Source: Deltaproteobacteria bacterium (GTDB lineage Bacteria; Desulfobacterota; BSN033; WVXP01). Taken from it: a stretch of 64,000 bases of DNA. The notes below the pieces were generated by a model. That model was given only the letters and a program-made list of their open reading frames with translations, did not search any database and had not been told where the DNA came from. The first letter of the stretch is position 1, and each line of letters begins with the position of its first letter. Positions 52,156 through 59,461 of this stretch are shown here, in pieces. The position numbers were made by a program, and so were the translations under genes. The stretch covers positions 1 to 64,000 of the forward strand of contig JAFDHF010000023.1 in NCBI GenBank assembly GCA_019308905.1. The letters are read 5' to 3'.

Positions 52156-52190
52156 TCCGATTCTCACCCGTGCTCTGGATTCGCCTCATA

Positions 52191-52219
52191 ATTATATCTG
52201 AATTCACCTCGAACTCCAA
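52191..52219 (-). promoter_or_regulatory. Promoter for fdhE and the genes after it
   Basis: Minus strand TTGGAG (52219-52214), 17 bases, perfect TATAAT (52196-52191). The minus-35 is weak. It lies just after the fdhAB terminator. Confidence 0.45.
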
Positions 52220-52257
52220 AACAAGGAGTTCCACCCCGCTGAAGGGCCGATTCGGTC

Positions 52258-52294
52258 ACAACAAAAGAGGCTTGCTTCTCCCGAAACAAGCCTC
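52258..52294 (-). terminator. Rho-independent terminator of fdhAB
   Basis: Minus strand GAGGCTTG, 12-base loop, CAAGCCTC (perfect 8-bp stem, 52294-52267), then TTTTGTTGT. It lies 66 bases after the fdhB stop. Confidence 0.7.
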
Positions 52295-52359
52295 ATGATA
52301 CAGGATCCACCCGGGGAAGACAAGAGCAGAGCGCTCCTGCTCCCTTTCGGGTTCCTCTC

Positions 52360-53106
52360 CTATTCTCTATCTCTGGAGACCTGGCCCACAACGGCGGCGC
52401 CCATGGCGAGGATCCCAAGAGGTTTGAAAAGCGACCTCAGGGCATACCGGACAGAGGGGCTTCGCTCCTTCCGGCTCATCTGGAATTCAGCCTCAGGCTG
52501 ATGGAGAATGTAGATCCAGCTAACCTCATCACGGTCGAGGATCCGCGCCGCAGGGTGGCTCTTTTTCAACTCTCTCAGCCGCGTCTCTGCCCTCTTCAGG
52601 ATCTCCTTCCTGAGTCCGAACTGCAGGGCCCCCGTGGGACAGGCCTTGATGCAAACCGGAACCATGCCGTTGTCGATCCGGTCGTTGCAGAACGTACACT
52701 TGTATAGTACACCCGTCGCCGGGTCCTGCCGTGGTATGTCGTAGGGACAGGCCTCCCGGATCTCACCGAAATCGCAGTCTTTCGTTTTCTCCGTGTAAAT
52801 CACGGCCCCGCTGGTATCCTGGAGAATCGCCCCACGGACCATGCTGTCCGCAACATCCTTGCACGGAGGCTCGAGACAGTGGCGGCACTGATCCTTGAAG
52901 AAATTCCACGCCACCTTTCCACCCGCCGCCTGTTCCTTGAATCGGATGATGGTATAGGTCAGGTTGGAGAGGTCCGGGGGGTTCTGGTAGGTGCCGACCT
53001 GCCTGGTTTTTTCAGCCGGGTTTTCATTCCACTGCTTGCAGGCGATCTGACACCCTCGACAGGCTGTGCACCTGGACGTGTCCACTAGAGCAGCGTATTT
53101 TCCCAT
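52360..53106 (-). CDS. fdhB: Formate dehydrogenase iron-sulfur subunit (beta)
   Basis: Electron-transfer subunit of 248 residues with four [4Fe-4S] cluster motifs: SRCTACRGCQIACKQWN, DQCRHCLEPPCKDVA, KDCDFGEIREACPYDIPR and YKCTFCNDRIDNGMVPVCIK followed by ACPTGAL. A short hydrophobic C-terminal helix (FKPLGILAMGAAVVGQV) could anchor the complex in the membrane. The start is 4 bases after the fdhA stop. No gene for a cytochrome-b gamma subunit follows, so electrons may go to a periplasmic cytochrome c or through another membrane partner. Confidence 0.9.
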   Translation of the reverse strand: MGKYAALVDTSRCTACRGCQIACKQWNENPAEKTRQVGTYQNPPDLSNLTYTIIRFKEQAAGGKVAWNFFKDQCRHCLEPPCKDVADSMVRGAILQDTSGAVIYTEKTKDCDFGEIREACPYDIPRQDPATGVLYKCTFCNDRIDNGMVPVCIKACPTGALQFGLRKEILKRAETRLRELKKSHPAARILDRDEVSWIYILHQPEAEFQMSRKERSPSVRYALRSLFKPLGILAMGAAVVGQVSRDRE

Positions 53107-53110
53107 CAGA

Positions 53111-56100
53111 CTACACCCCCTTCCTAACGATATTGACCATGAAAGCCTTTGTCTCAGGGATCATGGTATTCGCGTCTCCGATGGACGGCGTGAGGAGGTT
53201 GGTGCTGTCACCTCCGTTGCGCGGCGTCAGCCAGCCGAAACACCAGGGCAGACCGATCTGGTGGATCACCTGCCCGGCGATATTGAAGGGCTTGAACCGC
53301 ACCGTGACAATCGCCACGGCTTCCACCTCGCCCCGGGCGGAACGAACCACGCACAGGTCCCCGTTCCGGATGCCCTTGAGCTTGGCCAGTTCTTTGCTTA
53401 TCTCCACCCACTGCTGCGGCTGTGCCTCGAGAAGCCATGGGCAATGGCGTGTCATGACCCCCGTCTGCCAGTGCTCGGTCATGCGATAGGTCGTCGCCAC
53501 GATGGGGTATCTCGGGTCGCAGGAAAAGGCGACATCGAGGGGCGTGTTGGTCGCGGGCGAAATTATTCTTATGGTCGGATTGATCTTCTGGCCGCTCAGC
53601 GGGTTCTTCTCGATGGGACACTCGTAGGGCTCGTAGTGCTCTGGAAATGGCCCGTCCGCCCGGCCCGGACCGAAGATCCGTGCATAGCCCTCGGGTTTCA
53701 TGATGAAGGCATACCTTGTCTTCGCCTTGTTCGACAGTGGGGGCCAGCCGCCGTCGGGCACGTCGCCGATCCACCTGCCATTCTCCCACTTGATGACCCA
53801 CTGGTCCTTGTCCCATGGTTGGCCGTTCTCGTCGACGGAGGCCCGGTTGTAAAGAACCCGTCTGTTGACCGGCCATGCCCAAGACCACTCGGGATAGAGG
53901 CCGATACGGTTGGGAGCGTCCCTTGTCCCTCGGCGGGCTGCCATATTTCCCTTTTCCGTATAGCTGTTGCAGTAGAGCCAGTTACCTGAACAGGTGGAGC
54001 CGTCTGCCTTGAGAAATGCAAAGCTCGGAACAAGGGTTCCCTTGCGGAAGGTCTTACCCTTGACGGTCGTGTCTTCCAAAAAGTAGCCGTTCACCTCTCT
54101 TGCCACCTTGTGCACGTCCACTTTGGGGTAGCCGTAGTCCCACCAGAGATTGAGGATAGGCTCGGCAAAGACACCGCCTTCCTTCTGGTAGAGTCCCCTT
54201 ACCCGGTGGAAAAGCTCGTTGATGATCTCGCTGTCCGGGAGGGCCTTGCCCGGAGAGTCACCACCCCTGTAACGCCACTGCATCCAGCGGCCGCTGTTGG
54301 TGATGCTTCCCTCTTTCTCGAAAGAGACCGCACAGGGGAGCCGGAAAACCTCGGTCTTGATGTTTCTCGGCCGCATACCCGGTCCCCTCCAGAACTCAGA
54401 GGTCTCGCTGGGAAAGATGTTTACGGTGACCATCCAGTCGAGTTTGGCCATGGCGATCCTGTTCTTCTGGGCATTGGCACCGCTGCAGGCTGGATTCTGG
54501 CCCCAGGCGAAGAAACCCGAGAACTTCCCCTTGTACATCTCATCGAAAAGCATCAGCCAGGAGTAGTTCTCCCCGTCATCCAGCTTGGGAAGCCACGAGT
54601 AACCAAAGTCGTTCTCCCTGGTCGCGTTGTCCCCGAAAAAGGCCTTCAGAAGGCTGACCGAGTATTTGGGGTAGTTGCCCCACCAGTTGGCGCTCTTGGG
54701 ATCGGACGTCTTGGGGGTGAATTTTTCGTTGTATGCCTTCAGGGTGGGCAGCGAGGCCCGGGGAGTCTTCAGGTATCCCGGCAGAATGTGGAAAAGCAGG
54801 CAGTGGTCCGTGGATCCCTGCACGTTTGATTCCCCTCGCAGGGCGTTCACCCCGCCGCCAGCCACACCCATGTTGCCCAGGATCAACTGGATGATGGCCA
54901 TGGCCCGAATGTTCTGCACGCCCACAGTATGCTGAGTCCAGCCCATGGCGTACATGATGGTCCCCGCCCTGCCGGTCCTGCCCGTAGAGGCATAGGTCTC
55001 CCAGATTCTGAGCATCGTCTCCTTGGGGGTGCCCGTAATCTCAGAGACCAGCTCCGGTGTATACCGGGAGTACTGCTTCTTCAGCAGTTGAAAGACGCAG
55101 TGAGGATCCTGCATGGTGGGATCCTTCTTGATGATACCCCTGGCATCCCTCTGAAAGGCCCAACTTTTCTTGTCGTACCTCCGTCTCTTTGGGTCGTACC
55201 CGGAAAAGAGGCCGTCGAGCTCGCCGGCCGTCTTAAAAGCCGGGTCGACCAGAAAGGTCGCATTCGTATAGAGCTCCATGTACTTCTCATTGAAAAGCCT
55301 GTTCTGGACGATGTAGTTTATCATCCCGCCCAGGAAGGCGATATCCGAGCCGGACCGGATAGGCGCGTAGAGGTGGGCCTTTGAGGAGGTCCGGGTGAAT
55401 CGCGGGTCCACGTTTATCAGGGTGGCACCCCTCTCCACCGCCCTCGTCACCCACTTGAACGAGACAGGGTGATTCTCGGCGGCGTTGCTGCCCATGACGA
55501 GAATCACATCCGCATTCTGAATATCGGTCCAGTGGTTCGTCATAGCTCCTCTACCGAACGACTCTGCCAGAGCCGCTACCGTAGCGGAGTGTCAGATCCG
55601 TGCCTGATGTTCGATATACACCAGGCCCAGGGCACGGAGGAACTTCTGGTAGATATAGCATTCCTCGTTATCCATAGCCGCGCTGCCCACCGAGGCGATG
55701 CCGTTGGTCCTATTGACCACCTGTCCCTTGGCATTCTTCGCCACGAAACTCCCGTCCCGGCTCTTCTTGATCCGCTTGGCGATCTCGTCCAATGCCCAGT
55801 CCCAGGATACCTCTTGCCACTCCGTGGCATAAGGGGCCCGATACATGGGCCTTTGCAGGCGCTTCGGATTGTTCGCCGACAACTGGATAAGGGCAGATCC
55901 CTTGCTGCAGAGGGAACCCTCACTGATAGGATGGTCTGGATCACCTTCGATGTTGATTACCTTCCCATTGACGGAGTTGACGAGAGCCCCGCACCCAACC
56001 GCACAGTAACAGCAGATGGTTGCACTCTCCTTTGCCGCCTTCAGATCTTTGCGGAGGGTGGCAGCATAAGCCTCAATAGGTGAGAGATCAAAACCCAGGC

Positions 56101-56167
56101 TCCCGGCCGCCATCCCTGCTGCTGCAGCACCGGAGATCTTCAAAAAGGTCCTGCGGGTCACTTTCAT
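53111..56167 (-). CDS. fdhA: Selenocysteine-containing formate dehydrogenase, catalytic subunit
   Basis: Periplasmic Mo/W formate dehydrogenase of 1018 residues including Sec. The Tat signal is MKVTRRTFLKISGAAAAGMA. A [4Fe-4S] cluster is bound by Cys52, Cys55, Cys59 and Cys87 (CCYCAVGC ... SLCSKG). The frame is interrupted by TGA at 55594-55592 in YIEHQARI-TGA-HSATVAALAE. The homologous motif is ARVUHGPTV, so codon 192 is selenocysteine. The rest matches molybdopterin oxidoreductases (NADVILVMGSNAAENHPVSF; RGESNVQGSTDHCLLFHIL). A hairpin starting shortly after the TGA is a plausible SECIS. It oxidises formate and passes electrons to FdhB. Gene callers will split it in two. Confidence 0.93.
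55557..55594 (-). promoter_or_regulatory. Bacterial SECIS hairpin in fdhA
   Basis: After TGA (55594-55592) 23 bases lead to a GGC loop. The 9-bp stem AGCGGCTCT / AGAGTCGTT contains two G-T pairs. The loop begins with GG, as in known SECIS elements, and its distance matches that of the metallophosphatase hairpin. Confidence 0.6.
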
Positions 56168-56415
56168 CGTCTGTTTTCACCTTCCTTTCTCTTGGATTGT
56201 CTAGAAACGGTCTGTCCAGCGAGAAAACCAAACACCTCCTTTCAAAGAGAGTGTGGAAAACCAAAGCGAAAAGGCACCGTTGGGGCCGGGGTACCTATGG
56301 ATGATCCCTCTCGGCCTTTGGAAGGGGGAAAAGCGGAGTAGACCGAGATTGTGAAAACGGTAACAAGCAGACTTGGTATCATGCTTCTCCACCCCATGTC
56401 AAGCAAAATCTTTCC
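56168..56415. other. Intergenic region upstream of fdhA, no gene seen
   Basis: Holds the fdhA leader (GAAAGGAAGGTG as ribosome site) and no convincing reading frame. No clear promoter was identified. Confidence 0.35.
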
Positions 56416-56541
56416 GGAGTTCCTGACTTTTGGAGAACACCCTTGCCTCCGAGCGACATTGCGGAAGCGGGGGGAAAGGTCGTGTTCGTGTTTCGTGTTC
56501 GTGTTTCGTGTTCGTGAGTCGTGTTCGTGGGGAAGGGCAGG
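56416..56541 (+). repeat. Interspersed repeat element, copy A
   Basis: GGAGT, then a 70-base core (56421-56490) identical to copy B at 59299-59368, then a 13-bp tandem array of TTCGTGTTTCGTG-type units (three full units, 56485-56523, plus a half) and GGGGAAGGGCAGG. It lies just downstream of the minus-strand vWA gene. It encodes no evident protein. Confidence 0.85.
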
Positions 56542-56620
56542 GCAGCGGTAGAGGGGCCCCGCGTGGCTGGTTCCTCGGACTCATGATCCGCAAAAGGGCC
56601 CACTGGGGGGAGAGGGATGC

Positions 56621-57385
56621 TCAGAACCGCCCTTCAAAGCTGATGAGAGAGTGGCCGTAGCGATGGTGGGAAAAATCGGCACCCGCCTTTTCAAAATATC
56701 TGGCCCAGAATCTCTCTACAGACCGGAACTTCTTTGAATCGGATGCACTCGCTCCGGCCACGTAGACCTTGACCCCTGAGAGATCCGGAATGAGATTCAG
56801 CTCCTGCCGGCGTCGAATCACGCGGTAGATGTAGTCATCCGTGACCTTGACAGTGGAAAAGTTGTACTCCTTGGAGTCCTGAATCATGTCCGACAAAATC
56901 ACCAGGATCTTCTTGCGCTTTTCGTCATGGAAAATGGTGTCGGCTATATTCAGGGAATTGAGGATCTCTGTCCGCGGGGTGCCCCTCTTGCGGGAGAGCA
57001 GCTTCTCCACCTCCCTCCGGATCTCTTCCCTGGTGTTGGTCAGCTTCTGTTCGAACTGAATCCGGTTGACCCAAATCGATTTTTTCGGGATTTCACTGTC
57101 CACCACCGGTTTGAAGTCGATGAAGGAACGGCCGGTTATGGTGCCGACCATTATCCGGTCCCCCTGCCTGAGGTCCTGAAAGATCTTCTCAAAGGCCTCT
57201 CGGTAGACCGTCCGCCTGGCACTGTTGGTACTGCCTGACATATCGACCAGAACGACAATCACTCGGGGTTCCTTTTCGTCTTCGTGGGAATTCAAAAAGG
57301 CTTTAGAACTCCCGGCCCCCACGGTCACCAAGAGGAGAAAGCACAAAAGAAGAATCCATGATAACCTAAGTCTCGACCTCTCCAT
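56621..57385 (-). CDS. Exported von Willebrand factor A domain protein
   Basis: A 254-residue protein with a signal peptide (LSWILLLCFLLLVTVGAG) and one vWA domain. The MIDAS is VIVVLVDMSGSTNSARR (DxSxS). Later come TPRTEILNSLNIADTIFHDE for the MIDAS threonine and KILVILSDMIQDSKEYNFST for the aspartate. The end GVKVYVAGASASDSKKFRSV and FWARYFEKAG also recall vWA proteins. Binding partners cannot be told. It follows the membrane-protein gene by 33 bases, so the two form a unit likely read from the sigma-54-type promoter upstream. Confidence 0.75.
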   Translation of the reverse strand: MERSRLRLSWILLLCFLLLVTVGAGSSKAFLNSHEDEKEPRVIVVLVDMSGSTNSARRTVYREAFEKIFQDLRQGDRIMVGTITGRSFIDFKPVVDSEIPKKSIWVNRIQFEQKLTNTREEIRREVEKLLSRKRGTPRTEILNSLNIADTIFHDEKRKKILVILSDMIQDSKEYNFSTVKVTDDYIYRVIRRRQELNLIPDLSGVKVYVAGASASDSKKFRSVERFWARYFEKAGADFSHHRYGHSLISFEGRF

Positions 57386-57418
57386 TTGGATCTTCCTCCT
57401 GAGAAGGAATGAAAGGGA

Positions 57419-58390
57419 TCAGTTGGCCGCTGCCTGCAGCCTTGTGGTAAGGGTCTCCATCTGCCTGCCCTGTTCTTCCTGTGCAAAATCGACACCCAGC
57501 TCGTGTTCCCTCTCAAATGACTTGGGTTTTTCGTGATCCGGGCGAACCCTCTGGTTGATCTTCCGGTAGTAGAAGATGATCTCCTGGGCCTTCTGCTGGA
57601 TCCGATGGATCTCCTGCTGCTGCCGGGTGAGGATCTTCCTGTATTTGGCTTCGATCGACCGCATGGATTTGTTGAGCTGATTCGTCCTGCGATGGAGGTG
57701 TTCCAGCATTGGATCCTTGTCGTGGGCAAAATAGGAACAGAGAGTCGCCGCCGCCAGAATAACAAGATTCAGTCCCACAAACGCGGCACCTATCACCGTA
57801 CTGCTTCCGAAACTGCTGACCGCCCCTGCTCTGCTCAGGTCGCCCAGGTATTGGACCCGCACATAGCCGATGGCAACCAGGCCTCCCACGGTGAGAAGGA
57901 GAAGGATCCCCACACCCAGGGCGTTCTTCCACCAAGGGCCGGACCACCTCTTCAGAAGAATCCCCATGGCATGGGCGATCCAGGGAATCGCTACGGCAAC
58001 ACCCACGGCCATGATCCAGGTGAATATCTGACTCTCGCCGAAGACCGCAAAGGCCAGGGAGTTCATGGGGATCTCCCCCAGTACAAAGAGGAGCATCAGG
58101 ACGTAGTACTTCCCCCTTGACAGCTCCACACTCGGTTCGCTCCTGCCGATTTTTGCGGCATGTGCGTCGTAGTCCTTGGAGATGCGCTCGTACGCCTTGA
58201 GCAGAGGCTTGTGCTTTCCGTTGAGAATCTCCAGCTTGGGTCCGTACGCCGCCGTCACCTGGCGTGCCTCGTTTCTGGCAATTGCCATCAGCTCCTGCTC
58301 GAACTGAGAGAAATTCGGATCATCCCTGCCCGGGATATTGCTTTTGGCATCGCTTATGGCGTTGCGCCGGGCCTTCGATCTGCTGTACAT
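57419..58390 (-). CDS. Membrane protein with coiled-coil ends, unknown
   Basis: About 323 residues from ATG 58390, which has GGGGGAAGAG upstream. The N-terminal third is helical (QELMAIARNEARQVTAAYG). Four hydrophobic segments follow (YYVLMLLFVLGEIPMNSLAF, FTWIMAVGVAVAIPWIAHAM, ALGVGILLLLTVGGLVAIGY, TVIGAAFVGLNLVILAAATL). The C-terminus is a coiled coil (HLHRRTNQLNKSMRSIEAKY; QEIHRIQQKAQEIIFYYRKI). No family is recognised. It is paired with the vWA protein and could serve as its membrane platform. That pairing is inference from spacing. Confidence 0.65.
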   Translation of the reverse strand: MYSRSKARRNAISDAKSNIPGRDDPNFSQFEQELMAIARNEARQVTAAYGPKLEILNGKHKPLLKAYERISKDYDAHAAKIGRSEPSVELSRGKYYVLMLLFVLGEIPMNSLAFAVFGESQIFTWIMAVGVAVAIPWIAHAMGILLKRWSGPWWKNALGVGILLLLTVGGLVAIGYVRVQYLGDLSRAGAVSSFGSSTVIGAAFVGLNLVILAAATLCSYFAHDKDPMLEHLHRRTNQLNKSMRSIEAKYRKILTRQQQEIHRIQQKAQEIIFYYRKINQRVRPDHEKPKSFEREHELGVDFAQEEQGRQMETLTTRLQAAAN

Positions 58391-58448
58391 CTCTTCTCCC
58401 CCTTTCTGTCTTGGCGAATCAGGAAGTGGTGGACCTCGAATTGGCATA

Positions 58449-58464
58449 AGCAAAATCTAAGCCA
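58449..58464 (-). promoter_or_regulatory. Sigma-54-type promoter for the membrane/vWA pair
   Basis: Minus strand TGGCTTAGATTTTGCT (58464-58449). GG and GC are exactly 10 bases apart and the minus-12 TTGCT is perfect. The minus-24 reads TGGCTT in place of TGGCAC. The ATG is 59 bases downstream. Confidence 0.45.
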
Positions 58465-58495
58465 ACTGAGAGGCCCCAAGGGGGATATACAGGTT

Positions 58496-58515
58496 CAAAA
58501 CCCCCACGAATGGGG
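58496..58515 (-). terminator. Terminator with TTCG tetraloop after the DksA-like gene
   Basis: Minus strand CCCCA-TTCG-TGGGG followed by GTTTTG. It lies about 200 bases after the DksA-like stop, and before the membrane-protein promoter. The intervening 3' region shows no gene. Confidence 0.5.
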
Positions 58516-58716
58516 CCCACAACTAGACCGGTTCCTTTGAAATCATGGAGAGATCTACCTGACAGGGGGAAATAATCGGAAGGATACTGTCCCGTTGATC
58601 GGTTGATTCACGCCTCTTTACCCGGCAGCATGGCACAGAGGTTCTCGATCGGCCATTCACTCGCCGGCAGGAGGGATGTGAGGGGAAAAATCTTTTTCCA
58701 TCGGTCGGAGGCTCGG

Positions 58717-59172
58717 TTAGATATCCTCGTCCGTCTCCATCTGACTCTGCTCGGCCTGAGCCCTCCTCTCCATCCAGGTTCTTCCGCTGTCCGTCTCCGC
58801 GACCTTCTCCTTCTCTCTCTGGCACTCCACACAGTAGCGGGCAAAGGGCAGAACCTGAAGACGCTTCTCCTTTATCTCTTTTCCACACTCCTCGCAGGTT
58901 CCGTAGGTGCCTTCCTCCAGCCTCTCAAGGGCACGGTCGACGTTCTTCAGCATCTCCGTGTACATGGTCAGAACCCGATAGTCCAGATCCCGGGAAACAT
59001 CGAGTGTACTCAGATCACCCTCGTCCAGAGCAGGTCCCAAGGTGGAGGCGATATCCTCCGCCATCTTCTCTCCCACCTCGTCCGCTATTCTGGTCTCAAT
59101 CTCCCGCCTCTTCTGCAGGAGCATCTCACGGAGCCTCTCTTTGCGATCCGATTTGTCATGAGATTTGACCAT
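58717..59172 (-). CDS. DksA/TraR-family zinc-finger protein
   Basis: A 151-residue protein from ATG 59172 (GGGAGGAACC upstream). An N-terminal coiled coil (RLREMLLQKRREIETRIADE; VLTMYTEMLKNVDRALERLE) leads to the four-cysteine zinc finger GTCEECGKEIKEKRL with ARYCVECQRE. EEGTYGTCEECG is the family signature. The tail (RTWMERRAQAEQSQMETDED) is longer than in E. coli DksA. The protein is expected to bind the RNA polymerase secondary channel and modulate transcription. The coiled-coil tip lacks an obvious DxxDxA motif (it reads DVSRDLDY), so ppGpp-linked DksA activity is uncertain. Confidence 0.85.
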   Translation of the reverse strand: MVKSHDKSDRKERLREMLLQKRREIETRIADEVGEKMAEDIASTLGPALDEGDLSTLDVSRDLDYRVLTMYTEMLKNVDRALERLEEGTYGTCEECGKEIKEKRLQVLPFARYCVECQREKEKVAETDSGRTWMERRAQAEQSQMETDEDI

Positions 59173-59247
59173 GGTTCCTCCCAAAATTGTATGGCTCTTT
59201 CCCGATCCCCAGTGGATCATTCCTCTATTATGAAGAACAGGCACCTC

Positions 59248-59276
59248 TTATTACCAGAAAAACAGAACCTCGTCAA
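59248..59276 (-). promoter_or_regulatory. Possible sigma-70 promoter of the DksA-like gene
   Basis: Minus strand TTGACG (59276-59271), 17 bases, TAATAA (59253-59248). A second minus-10-like CATAAT lies at 59232-59227. ATG at 59172. Confidence 0.35.
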
Positions 59277-59292
59277 TCAAAACGTACTCTCT

Positions 59293-59433
59293 GGAGTCTC
59301 CTGACTTTTGGAGAACACCCTTGCCTCCGAGCGACATTGCGGAAGCGGGGGGAAAGGTCGTGTTCGTGAGTCGTGTTCGTGATTCGTGTTCGTGAGTCGT
59401 GCTCGTGATTCGTGCTCCTGGGGAAGGGGCAGG
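59293..59433 (+). repeat. Interspersed repeat element, copy B
   Basis: Same architecture and orientation as copy A: 70-base identical core (59299-59368), four 13-bp units (59363-59414, types TTCGTGAGTCGTG, TTCGTGATTCGTG, CTCGTGATTCGTG), then CTCCTGGGGAAGGGGCAGG. It begins about 30 bases after the lon stop. Confidence 0.85.
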
Positions 59434-59461
59434 AACTGTCCACCCGCGAACCTTGATAGGG

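Noticed and set aside
56485-56529. Tandem repeats as a CRISPR array
   Set aside because: Units are 13 bp, directly adjacent and without unique spacers; no cas genes nearby.
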